A stretch of DNA of 64,000 nucleotides from Neobacillus cucumis (lineage in GTDB: Bacteria; Bacillota; Bacilli; Bacillales_B; DSM-18226), in assembly GCF_023715505.1 (NCBI RefSeq), contig NZ_JAMBOH010000003.1:372001-436000 (forward strand), read 5' to 3'. Below, piece by piece: positions 9,034 to 17,226 of this stretch. The position numbers and the translations under genes were made by a program. Position 1 is the first letter of the stretch. Every line of letters begins with the position of its first letter. Under the pieces are notes generated by a model. It was not told the DNA's origin, made no database searches, and saw only the letters and a list, made by a program, of their open reading frames with translations.

Positions 9034-9312
9034 ATGCCATTAAGTCATGGTGACCAAGTTACACTGCTAAAAGATATTTTAAACAATCACCAAACAGATT
9101 GCTGCGGTTCGGTTTCCGAATGCGAGCAATTAGAGCGTTTAGTAAAATCTTTGATGGTCAACAATCAAATTGATTCGAATGTCAAAAATATTCTGCAGGA
9201 AGTATATCAATACAGTCAACATGGTGCTCAATCCGCTGATTTAGATCAGCATATCTCATCTAATCAAGAAAACTTATCACAATGGGTCAATGATATTGAC
9301 CAATTTTCGTAA
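9034..9312 (+). CDS. ytzH: YtzH-like protein
   Basis: 92 residues, MPLSHGDQVTLLKDIL start, strongly like B. subtilis YtzH (DCCG.V.ECEQLERLVKSLMV, YSQHG, DLDQHISS). Function unknown; predicted soluble and helical with a CC pair near residue 20. I start at 9034, which follows AAAGGATG; the 14 upstream codons look like leader. Ends head-to-head with ytmP, stop codons almost touching. Confidence 0.85.
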   Translation: MPLSHGDQVTLLKDILNNHQTDCCGSVSECEQLERLVKSLMVNNQIDSNVKNILQEVYQYSQHGAQSADLDQHISSNQENLSQWVNDIDQFS

Positions 9313-10086
9313 TTAGAGGATCTCTTGCAAAAAATCAATCCATTTACTCATTTCTTCAAATCGATTCTTATCTTTATACCATTGAATGGAAGACAGAGTT
9401 TGAATGGTTACATACCATTTCATTCTGAGTTTCAGATGGTCAGTAAGCTCTTTATCGTAAAGCTTTAACCAGTCCTTCCAGTTTTCTTCAGGTATGTACC
9501 AGTAAAGCAGTAATCCTAAATCAATAGCAGGGTCAGCAATCATCGCTCCATCCCAATCAATCAAATACAACTGGTTGTCTTCTGCAAGCAGCCAGTTGTT
9601 ATGGTTGACATCACCATGGCAAACTACTTTCTCATCACAACAAACGTTTAAGGCTTCCACTTTAAGGAAATTGATCGCCTTTTGTGATTCAGGTAAAGAA
9701 AGAACTTGTTCATCCAATTCATTTACAACTGACTGTAAAATCGGCTCAGGATTTACCGGTGAATTTTCTAACCGGCCCAACATTCCAAGCATTGGTTCAG
9801 AACAATGTATTTTCTTAAGCAATCTGGCAACACTCTCTTGGTTCATTTCAGAGGGCTTTAACTCCCGACCGGGAAGCCATTGCTGTGCTGTTATTACATC
9901 TCCGTTTTCCAATCGTTTTGTCCACACAAGTTTCGGGACAATGCCTTCTGCTGATAGTACTGCAAGGAATGGAGAGGAATTCCGCTTTAAGAAAAGGCTT
10001 TGATCCTTATATTTTGCATAAAAGGCTTCTCCTGTTTTGCCTCCAGCTGGGGTAATTTCCCACTCTTGTCCTAGTAAATGTTCCAA
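9313..10086 (-). CDS. ytmP: Aminoglycoside-phosphotransferase-like kinase YtmP
   Basis: 257 residues of the APH/choline-kinase fold. The catalytic loop CHGDVNHNNWLL (near 160) and metal motif LIDWDGAMIADPAIDLG are intact. The substrate is unknown; the family also covers thiamine and choline kinases, so antibiotic resistance should not be assumed. B. subtilis keeps the same neighbours (amyX, ytmP, ytzH, trmB). The two genes are about 215 bp apart here, separated by the amyX operon terminator. Confidence 0.85.
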   Translation of the reverse strand: MEHLLGQEWEITPAGGKTGEAFYAKYKDQSLFLKRNSSPFLAVLSAEGIVPKLVWTKRLENGDVITAQQWLPGRELKPSEMNQESVARLLKKIHCSEPMLGMLGRLENSPVNPEPILQSVVNELDEQVLSLPESQKAINFLKVEALNVCCDEKVVCHGDVNHNNWLLAEDNQLYLIDWDGAMIADPAIDLGLLLYWYIPEENWKDWLKLYDKELTDHLKLRMKWYVTIQTLSSIQWYKDKNRFEEMSKWIDFLQEIL

Positions 10087-10212
10087 AATTGCTCACCTTC
10101 AATTTATGCCGTTCTAATGGGCTTATTCCTCTTTATTATGTGAGGTAAAACCTGTGCTGTAGGAAGGTTTAGTAACCACAATTATAACAATAGCTCTTTT
10201 TTACAAATAAAT

Positions 10213-10248
10213 AAAAAAAAGCTATTGAAACCATTGCACACAATAGCC
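10213..10248 (-). terminator. Terminator of thpR-ytlR-amyX operon
   Basis: Minus-strand GCTATTG/CAATAGC hairpin followed by eight T, about 55 bp past the amyX stop. Confidence 0.75.
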
Positions 10249-10301
10249 ATCTTAGTAAATTTTATTCCTATGCCCTTTTTTCGTCAAGTAATCTTGAAAA
10301 A

Positions 10302-12437
10302 CTATTTTTTCAGCAAAACATTCAGAGAAATGGGTTCTAGAAAATGTTTTTCCAAATTTATATAATCTTTGGCGGAAATTCCAGCAGTCTCGTGATTAGC
10401 CAATATTCCCCATTCCCCCTCAGGAAGGACAATCCTTTGAACTTTTGAGGATGGATTAATTACAAGAATGACCTCCTCCATAGGTAAGTGATATAAACAT
10501 CCTAAAACAGGAGCAGAAAATGACAGCGCTTGTATGTGGGCATGAATTTCCTCAGTAGTTCTCATCCTAAAACATGAAAACTTCTGGCGAATGCTAATAA
10601 GTCCTTTAATGTATTCGACATTGTCTTTATATTTGCTTTTTCGTTCCCAATCGAGCAGATTGACCCTATCTGGAGAACGATAGCTATTTCCATCTCCTTG
10701 CTTTGTACGGAAAAACTCCTGCCCACTATGAAGAAACGGAATACCCTGTGATAATAAAACAATTCCTGTTGCAAGGCGATGATATTTTTGCCGAACCGCA
10801 GGATCCGCTTCAGAATAACAGCCTTCAAGTTTATCCCAGAGTGTATGGTTATCATGACATTCTACATAATTGACGGATTGATAAGGATTATTAAAGAGAC
10901 GAGCACTTTTTTTGGTAAAACCGATACTGCCGGTGATGACCTCCATCGCGGCATCCACCAAATGCTCATTCCCTAAGGCAAAGCCTTTATCAAACAAATT
11001 AAACGTACTTCCTTTGATCGTGTCTCTGAATTTATCATTAAACTGTCCTATTTCCGTCATTTTTGCTTGATTGGCTATCGTTGCCTTTTGAGAGGGCGGC
11101 AGAGGGGTATTAAGGTTCCAGCCTTCCCCAATAATTAAAATCCCCTTTGAAAGACTGTCACAAGTCTTTCGTACCTCATTCATCGTGGTTACATCCAGAA
11201 TCCCCATTAAATCAAATCGGAATCCATCGATATGATATTCTTCCAACCAATAACGGACCGAGTCAACAATAAATTTCCGGACCATTTTCCGCTCTGAAGC
11301 AACATCATTTCCAACACCAGTGCCGTTTGAAGGCAAACCAATTTCGTTATGACGAAAATAATAGCCTGGGACTATTTTTTCAAAGGAAGATTGTTCACGA
11401 ATATAGACATGATTAAAAACTACATCCATGATGACACCGAGTCCAACACTGTGAATTTGGTCGATTAATTTTTTCAACTCAACGATTCGGGAATAAGGAT
11501 TATTTGGATCAGTTGCATAGCTTCCCTCAGGGGTATTGAAGTGGGTAGGATTATATCCCCAGTTATACTGTTTAGCTGGGTTTAATTCGTCTACACCCGC
11601 GAAATCATTAAACGGAAGAAATTCGATATGAGTGATCCCTAAATCTTTGACATATGATAGACCAGTCACTTCACCATCCGTACCATTTGTGTTCAATTCG
11701 CCAGCACCTAAATACAGTCCTTTATTTTTGACTCCGCTATTGGCATCAATCGTAAAATCCCTAATATGTGTTTCATAAATAATCGCATCCACAGGGTTTT
11801 CTAATGGAGGTATACAGTGTCTAGGTCCAGCTGTCTTCTCGAGCTTTACAATAACACCCTGCTCCCCATTTGCTGTTACTGCCTTAACATAAGGGTCTAC
11901 TGCCTCACGCCATTCTTGATTAACGAGGACCAAAAAGCTATATTGGTAAAATTCCAAATTACGGTGAAGACAAACAGACCAAACGCCACAATCTTCCCGC
12001 CTCATCTTTATGATTTCTGAATAATCATTAGCTGATGGACGTAATTTCAATTTGACACCCGTGGCGGTTGGTGCCCACAGTTTAAAACAGATTTGGTCAG
12101 CATGAAAGGTGACACCGAGGTCATTCCCTTCATAATAAAATTTTTCATCAAATCGATCTGTTCGAATCACAGCGCCTATTTGTAAATCTGTTTTCCCTCC
12201 ATGCTCATCAAAAATCCAATAGGGCCTGCCAAAGGAAATTTCCCCTTCAAACTGGCAAATATATTTAAAATGATGCTCAATTTCCGTCTTCTCCAAAATG
12301 GCCAGAGGCGTCTTTACTGCATCTGCTGCCATGTAAAATGCAGATGATAATCCGTGATGATATGAATGGGGAAGAAGAATAGTAACGATGTTCATTTCAT
12401 CTAAGTAAGCAAAAAAATTCCTGTCAGCAGAACTCAT
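10302..12437 (-). CDS. amyX: Type I pullulanase AmyX
   Basis: 711 residues, the size of intracellular type I pullulanases that cut alpha-1,6 links in pullulan and branched dextrins. Order: N-terminal module, CBM48-like domain (GVTFHADQICFKLWAPTA near 108), then the GH13 barrel with the pullulanase signature YNWGYNP (near 293), VFNHVY, nucleophile FRFDLMG (near 405), acid GEGWN and VECHDNHTLWD. No signal peptide, so it works inside the cell on imported oligosaccharides or glycogen. It overlaps the ytlR stop by 14 bp; AAGGAGAGG precedes its ATG inside ytlR. Confidence 0.93.
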   Translation of the reverse strand: MSSADRNFFAYLDEMNIVTILLPHSYHHGLSSAFYMAADAVKTPLAILEKTEIEHHFKYICQFEGEISFGRPYWIFDEHGGKTDLQIGAVIRTDRFDEKFYYEGNDLGVTFHADQICFKLWAPTATGVKLKLRPSANDYSEIIKMRREDCGVWSVCLHRNLEFYQYSFLVLVNQEWREAVDPYVKAVTANGEQGVIVKLEKTAGPRHCIPPLENPVDAIIYETHIRDFTIDANSGVKNKGLYLGAGELNTNGTDGEVTGLSYVKDLGITHIEFLPFNDFAGVDELNPAKQYNWGYNPTHFNTPEGSYATDPNNPYSRIVELKKLIDQIHSVGLGVIMDVVFNHVYIREQSSFEKIVPGYYFRHNEIGLPSNGTGVGNDVASERKMVRKFIVDSVRYWLEEYHIDGFRFDLMGILDVTTMNEVRKTCDSLSKGILIIGEGWNLNTPLPPSQKATIANQAKMTEIGQFNDKFRDTIKGSTFNLFDKGFALGNEHLVDAAMEVITGSIGFTKKSARLFNNPYQSVNYVECHDNHTLWDKLEGCYSEADPAVRQKYHRLATGIVLLSQGIPFLHSGQEFFRTKQGDGNSYRSPDRVNLLDWERKSKYKDNVEYIKGLISIRQKFSCFRMRTTEEIHAHIQALSFSAPVLGCLYHLPMEEVILVINPSSKVQRIVLPEGEWGILANHETAGISAKDYINLEKHFLEPISLNVLLKK

Positions 12438-13407
12438 TCGAATCCCTCTCCTTCAGATCAACTTCTTCCTTCCCGCGACTTCTAGATAACACCTCTACGG
12501 CTTTCGTTTGAAGGTGAATCGAAAGTGGGGTGTATCCGATATGCTCCCCGTCAGCATGAACATACTGTGATTTTGTTGAATGGATTGTAATATTTTTCCC
12601 CTTATATGTTTTCACTTCTTTAAAATGGATGTGTCTGCCCCAAAAAACACTTATAAATACGAGTAACAGCTTTAGCCTTGACAATTGATGGACAACTGTA
12701 ATATCAAGAAGACCATCATCAGGTTCGGCAGCAGGGGCAATTTCCATCCCGCCTCCATAAAAAGGCTGGTTAGAAACGGTTACAAACCATGTTTGTTCAA
12801 ATATATGCTTTTTCCCGTCAATTGATAAATCAATTCTTGCAGTTTTATAGGTAAATACATTTTTTAATAGAAAATAGACATAAACCAGCCTGCCTAATGA
12901 TAATTTATTTAACAATGCCTTTATACGGGACTGATTGACCTGATAAGAGATAATCGCATCAAATCCAGCACCTATATTATTGATAAAATAGTGCTCCTCT
13001 CTTCCAGTCAGGCAAACCTTCCCGATATCGATTTGCCTTCCCGTCCGCTGCCGAAGGTGGAGAATAGCTTGTAAAGCCTCTTCGGGATTGGTTGGAATAT
13101 GAAAGCCTCTTGAAAAGTCATTTCCTGAACCGCCAGGAATAAAACCTAGTGTTATATAATCGTGTTTAGCAATCCCATTAAGCACTTCATGGATCGTTCC
13201 GTCTCCCCCGACTGCAATAATCACCTTTTCCTGTTGATTTTTCTCCGCAATTTGTTCTGCAAGGCATTTAGCATGACCAGGAAATTCGCTAAAAAAAGCT
13301 AAAAAGTGAATCTGTTCAGCCACTAACTTAGATTCAACTTTTTTCCATACCTTGAGGCAGTATCCATTTCCAGCTTTGGGATTAATAATAAAATAAATTT
13401 GCTTCAT
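12424..13407 (-). CDS. ytlR: Diacylglycerol kinase-family lipid kinase YtlR
   Basis: 327 residues of the DAGK catalytic family (also YegS, BmrU). Motifs: FIINPKAGNG (residues 5-14), VGGDGTIHEVLNG (nucleotide loop near 70), FIPGGSGNDFSRG, and the C-terminal DGLLDITVV and ADGE. It phosphorylates a lipid or sphingoid-like head group; the exact substrate is unknown, and YtlR is distinct from the essential DgkB. The ATG at 13407 is chosen because AAGAAGGTGG stands correctly before it; the upstream in-frame GTG overlaps that site. It sits between thpR (22 bp away) and amyX (overlap). Confidence 0.88.
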   Translation of the reverse strand: MKQIYFIINPKAGNGYCLKVWKKVESKLVAEQIHFLAFFSEFPGHAKCLAEQIAEKNQQEKVIIAVGGDGTIHEVLNGIAKHDYITLGFIPGGSGNDFSRGFHIPTNPEEALQAILHLRQRTGRQIDIGKVCLTGREEHYFINNIGAGFDAIISYQVNQSRIKALLNKLSLGRLVYVYFLLKNVFTYKTARIDLSIDGKKHIFEQTWFVTVSNQPFYGGGMEIAPAAEPDDGLLDITVVHQLSRLKLLLVFISVFWGRHIHFKEVKTYKGKNITIHSTKSQYVHADGEHIGYTPLSIHLQTKAVEVLSRSRGKEEVDLKERDSNEFC

Positions 13408-13429
13408 AAAACCCACCTTCTTCAGATTT

Positions 13430-14005
13430 CTATGATTTCAATGGGAATATGGTTACGGCTTCATATTTTGGTGTTTGGTCCAGATGTGTTTGATAAACAA
13501 CAACATCTTCAGCCTGAAATTCCAATGGTTCCGGCTGCAATTGATACCAAATGTTTAACAGCTCCTTTTGGAACCCGACTGGTCCCATCCACTTTCTCGC
13601 TAAGGTAATATGAGGCTTAAAAGCGCGTTTTTCCAGTTGAAAACCCGCTTGTTCACATGCCGAAAATACCTTTCTTCTAATATCGAAAAGCTCCTCGCTG
13701 CTTTCTGTATCGGCCCAAAAGACACGCGGTGATTCTTCCTTCCCGAAAAAGCCTAGTTTGTTTATTTTTAATGTAAATGCCCCCTCGTTAAGTAGGGCCT
13801 CTTTCACATAATTTTCGGCTGCTTTAAGTTTTTCAGGTTCTGCTGATCCTAAGAAAGCTAAAGTAATATGTAAGTCCATATAATGAACCCAACGGCTAAA
13901 AGGGATATCTTCCTTTAATCTTTCGATATGATCCATCATGATTAGTTTTGTTGCCTCAGGGATTCTTACAGCGAAAAAAAAGTGTGGTCGTTGATTCATA
14001 TTCAT
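13430..14005 (-). CDS. thpR: RNA 2',3'-cyclic phosphodiesterase (2H family)
   Basis: 191 residues of the 2H phosphoesterase/LigT family. Both catalytic HxT motifs are present: HITLAFLG near 46 and HITLARKW near 132. Such enzymes open 2',3'-cyclic phosphate ends to 2'-phosphates and can seal tRNA halves in vitro. First gene of the thpR-ytlR-amyX operon; B. subtilis YtlP is the positional match. Confidence 0.9.
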   Translation of the reverse strand: MNMNQRPHFFFAVRIPEATKLIMMDHIERLKEDIPFSRWVHYMDLHITLAFLGSAEPEKLKAAENYVKEALLNEGAFTLKINKLGFFGKEESPRVFWADTESSEELFDIRRKVFSACEQAGFQLEKRAFKPHITLARKWMGPVGFQKELLNIWYQLQPEPLEFQAEDVVVYQTHLDQTPKYEAVTIFPLKS

Positions 14006-14147
14006 ATCAGTCCTTTTTATAATTTTAGTCTATTTTCTCCCAATTGTATCTACTGTCAAACCGTTTATTAGGCGATATTTTTTACAATCAGTATAATTTT
14101 CTTTATGATAAAAAGAGAAATAAATTTAGTTTAGAAAGGGAAACCCA

Positions 14148-15077
14148 ATGAAAATAGTTAATAATATCGCTGAACTGATTGGAGATACACCGCTTGTTAA
14201 ACTAAATCGCTTATCACCTAAAGATGGAGCCTCGGTTTATTTAAAGCTGGAATATTTTAATCCTAGCAAAAGTGTAAAGGACCGGGCCGCCTATAATATG
14301 ATTATCGAAGCAGAAAAAAGTGGACATTTGAAAAAAGGCTCCACCATTATTGAACCGACGAGCGGCAATACAGGGATTGGCATTGCGATGAATGCTGCTG
14401 CAAGGGGTTATCAAGCGATAATTGTAATGCCTGACACAATGACAAAGGAACGTATTAGCTTACTCGTGGCATATGGAGCGAAGGTAATCCTGACCCCCGG
14501 GGATGAAAAAATGCCAGGGGCAATTAGGAAGGCTTTAGAATTAGCAAACGAAATCCCTAATAGTTTTATTCCGATGCAATTTGAAAATAAAGCAAACCCC
14601 GATGCTCACAGACAGACTACTGCTGTAGAGATTATTGAAGGCCTAAAAGAAATCGGTAAACCACTTTCAGCTTTCGTTGCGACAGCTGGGACTGGCGGAA
14701 CTATCACAGGAACGGGTGAAACACTAAAAGCCTATTATCAAGGTTTATCCGTACATGTGGTTGAACCTAAGGGTTCTCCTGTTTTATCAGGCGGGAAACC
14801 AGGTAAACATAAGCTTGTTGGTACAAGCCCTGGTTTTATTCCAGAAATACTTAATGAGGAAGTATATGATGAGATTCATCAAATTACCGATGAGGATGCT
14901 TATGCGATTACCAGAAGATTGGCCAAAGAGGAAGGTATTCTAGTTGGTCCATCATCAGGGGGGGCTTGTTTTGCGGCGATAGAAGTTGCAAAACGATTAT
15001 CACCGGCTGATGTTGTGGTTTGTATTGCCTGTGATACAGGGGAAAGATATCTTTCAAGTGATTTATTCGATTATTAA
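14148..15077 (+). CDS. ytkP: O-acetylserine sulfhydrylase / cysteine synthase family (YtkP)
   Basis: 309 residues, fold type II PLP enzyme. The PLP lysine is in NPSKSVKDRAA (K44); the substrate loop EPTSGNTGIG and the phosphate clamp TAGTGGTITGTG follow. C-terminal GPSSGGACFAA and CIACDTGERYLS are typical. It should make cysteine from O-acetylserine and sulfide, although B. subtilis YtkP is a paralogue of the main CysK. GAAAGGGAAAC precedes the ATG. Divergent from thpR. Confidence 0.9.
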   Translation: MKIVNNIAELIGDTPLVKLNRLSPKDGASVYLKLEYFNPSKSVKDRAAYNMIIEAEKSGHLKKGSTIIEPTSGNTGIGIAMNAAARGYQAIIVMPDTMTKERISLLVAYGAKVILTPGDEKMPGAIRKALELANEIPNSFIPMQFENKANPDAHRQTTAVEIIEGLKEIGKPLSAFVATAGTGGTITGTGETLKAYYQGLSVHVVEPKGSPVLSGGKPGKHKLVGTSPGFIPEILNEEVYDEIHQITDEDAYAITRRLAKEEGILVGPSSGGACFAAIEVAKRLSPADVVVCIACDTGERYLSSDLFDY

Positions 15078-15118
15078 TTGCACCTACCTATACCTAAAAC
15101 CCTTAAATATCAAGATTG

Positions 15119-15247
15119 GCGGGACTGCGGGGAATCGAACCCACCAGACTTGGCACGCAGGTCTCAAGCAGTTTTGAAGTTAGAGGAGATTCTATAGGTA
15201 CATCAAAAATCCGCATAATTAATGAAACCTAAATCGCGAGGCCCACC
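15119..15247 (-). pseudogene. Possible decayed selenocysteine tRNA (selC-like fragments)
   Basis: On the minus strand two islands look like parts of a bacterial tRNA-Sec in the right order. GGTGGGCCTCGCG (15235-15247) matches the long D-arm 3' side. About 50 bp later comes CTTCAAAA with a TCA anticodon, a hairpin-forming long variable arm (AGAC/GTCT), the T-loop GGGTTCGATTCC, and CAGTCCCGCCA as an acceptor end (15119-15181). The 5' acceptor strand GGGACTG is not found, the anticodon stem does not pair and the T-stem lacks about two bases, so it is not a working tRNA. The identification is by eye. Confidence 0.4.
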
Positions 15248-15294
15248 TAATCTATTGAGGATTAAAAATAGATGTTTTTTATGGCAGAACCAAC

Positions 15295-15335
15295 AAAAAG
15301 ATGTTCAGATCGCGTACTATCTGAACATCTTTTTG
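15295..15335. terminator. Terminator after the AGCS symporter gene
   Basis: A 10-bp perfect stem AGATGTTCAG/CTGAACATCT flanked by A5 and T5, just past the symporter stop; works on both strands. Confidence 0.8.
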
Positions 15336-15341
15336 TATTAT

Positions 15342-16775
15342 TTACATAGCTTTTTCCTTTTTTGAAGTTGAAATAGCTGGGGAGAGCTCCCAACATTCAA
15401 TGCCTTCATGATTTTTAATACAATCTTTATAAAAGACAGGATCTTTACCAGCTTTTTTCTGTTTCATGTAATCTGTTAAAGCAGTAAAGGCTATTTTTCC
15501 TAGTAATGTAATAGCAATCAAGTTTATGATAACCATAAAGCCCATAAATAAATCCGCTAAATCCCATACAAGCTGGACCTTAGCAATGGAACCGAATACA
15601 ATCATGGCTAACACACTTATTCGGTATAGCATCAACCATACTTTACTTGTGTGTAAAAATCGAATATTTGTTTCCCCATAATAATAGTTACCGATTAACG
15701 CACCGAATCCAAATAGGAAAATAAAGATAGCAAGACAGCCTGATGCCCAGGAACCGATGTGTTCACTTAATGCTGCTTGTGTAAGTGAAATACCATTTAG
15801 CCCAGGTTGTTTGTAAGCATCAGAAAGTAAAATAATACATGCTGTGCTTGTACAGATGATCAGAGTATCCGTTAATACGCCAAATGCTTGAATAAGTCCT
15901 TGTTTAACCGGATGACTTGTTGTTGCCGTTGCGGCAACGTTTGGCGCACTCCCCATACCCGCTTCATTTGAGAATAAACCACGTTTTACTCCATTCATGA
16001 GCGCAGCACCGATTGAACCGCCTGCTATTTGTTCAAAGCCAAACGCGTTTTTTACAATAAGAGAAAGAATTTCCGGCATTTTTGTTATGTTCGTAGCTAT
16101 GATAAATAATGCTATACCAATGTATAACACAGCTAGAATCATAACCTTGTATTCAGCCAGTTTTGCAATACGCTTCACACCGCCAAAGATAATCACAGCG
16201 AAAGCAAGTGCCATGATAATCCCTAAAGTTAAACGATCTGTACCAAAAGAGTTCTCAAAAGCAATTGAAACGGTATTAGATTGTACAGAATTAAATACAA
16301 GACCGAAAGAAAGCGTAATTAAAATGGAGAATAATACTCCCATCCAACGTTGGTTTAATCCTTTTTCCATATAATACGATGGGCCGCCGCGGAAACCATT
16401 TTTATCTTTTACTTTATATACTTGCGCTAACGTACTTTCAATAAAGCTGGATGCTGAGCTAATAATAGCAATAATCCACATCCAGAATACTGCTCCAGGA
16501 CCGCCTAATGCAATCGCAATCGCGATTCCTGTGATATTACCTGTCCCAACACGAGCGGCCATACCAATACAGAACGCTTGAAATGGGGAAATGTTGTCTT
16601 TAGAAGCAGTTCTCCCTTCCATTAATACACGGACCATTTCCTTTAACATTCGAAACTGTACAAATTTCGTTTTAAGTGTGAAATAAATCCCACAAGAAAC
16701 AAGCATAATAATTAGTAATTTTGACCATAGAAAATCATTTGTTACACCAACCATACTTTGTAGTAATTGTTGCAT
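15342..16775 (-). CDS. AGCS family alanine/glycine/glutamine:cation symporter
   Basis: 477 residues with about 11 membrane helices. Family signatures: FQAFCIGMAARVGTGNITG (near 64), GGPGAVFWMWIIA, FRGGPSYYMEKGL and FSNEAGMGSAPNVAA (near 270). AGCS proteins import alanine, glycine or glutamine with Na+. Its place in a glutaminase/glutamate-dehydrogenase cluster controlled by GlnK/GlnL points to glutamine, like B. subtilis GlnT (YbgH); this is inference from context. The last gene of the cluster, closed by a terminator. Confidence 0.88.
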   Translation of the reverse strand: MQQLLQSMVGVTNDFLWSKLLIIMLVSCGIYFTLKTKFVQFRMLKEMVRVLMEGRTASKDNISPFQAFCIGMAARVGTGNITGIAIAIALGGPGAVFWMWIIAIISSASSFIESTLAQVYKVKDKNGFRGGPSYYMEKGLNQRWMGVLFSILITLSFGLVFNSVQSNTVSIAFENSFGTDRLTLGIIMALAFAVIIFGGVKRIAKLAEYKVMILAVLYIGIALFIIATNITKMPEILSLIVKNAFGFEQIAGGSIGAALMNGVKRGLFSNEAGMGSAPNVAATATTSHPVKQGLIQAFGVLTDTLIICTSTACIILLSDAYKQPGLNGISLTQAALSEHIGSWASGCLAIFIFLFGFGALIGNYYYGETNIRFLHTSKVWLMLYRISVLAMIVFGSIAKVQLVWDLADLFMGFMVIINLIAITLLGKIAFTALTDYMKQKKAGKDPVFYKDCIKNHEGIECWELSPAISTSKKEKAM

Positions 16776-17043
16776 CTTACCACCCCTTATTAATGTAGTA
16801 TATATTGAAGCAATTAGGCACTCAGTTTGATAAACGATGGTTTGAATCGAAGTAGAGTTAGTGCCGGCGATGTGGCCGCCTGCTGCTAGAATCTTAAGAT
16901 AAGATCATTTATTAATACGGTTTAATTGCATCAGCATCGTTTGACCAGTGCCCGTTAACCATACATGCAGCGTAAAGATCGGCACTGCACACAGAGGATA
17001 AAAATGGATTATGTGGTCAGGTCCCATTTTGATTAAACAGATT

Positions 17044-17184
17044 CTATGAATACATCGAAAGGTAAAGTATCTCAGTAAGGATTTTACAACCCTTAATTTT
17101 TCCGAATGCCTCTTTTGCTTCCTTTTCAGTGTCATACTCAAACATTTTTAGAGTGTTTTTTGAATGGACAGTGATGATCCACAA
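17044..17184 (-). CDS. Small protein, 46 residues, between GDH and symporter
   Basis: A short ORF with a TTG start at 17184, seven bases after a perfect GGGAGG, so translation looks real. The product begins MWIITVHSKNTLKMFEYD and continues TEKEAKEAFGKIKGCKILTEI. This resembles short uncharacterised Bacillaceae proteins of the form W-V/I-hydrophobic-MFEFDTEEEA...GCKIL; no function is known. It starts 42 bp after the GDH stop, same strand, so it is probably co-transcribed. The pattern suggests a small beta-alpha-beta fold. Confidence 0.65.
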   Translation of the reverse strand: MWIITVHSKNTLKMFEYDTEKEAKEAFGKIKGCKILTEILYLSMYS

Positions 17185-17226
17185 ATAAATTTCCTCCCTT
17201 CCATAGATAGAGAAAAATCTCGCATT

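Noticed and set aside
9575..10003. 142-residue ORF antisense to ytmP
   Set aside because: Shadow of a strongly coding strand; no family motif or ribosome site.
9313..10086. Aminoglycoside resistance gene
   Set aside because: The fold is shared by many small-molecule kinases, and the gene is syntenic with the housekeeping ytmP of B. subtilis.
14986..15177. 63-residue ORF ending GNRTHQTWHAGLKQF
   Set aside because: It is a shifted frame of ytkP running into the tRNA-like fragment; that protein pattern is a known false translation of tRNA genes.
16905..17141. 78-residue minus-strand ORF overlapping the 46-residue protein
   Set aside because: The other frame has a perfect ribosome site and a family-like sequence; this one has neither. 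Its tail (IFTLHVWLTGTGQTMLMQLN) may be an old gene remnant, but nothing can be named.
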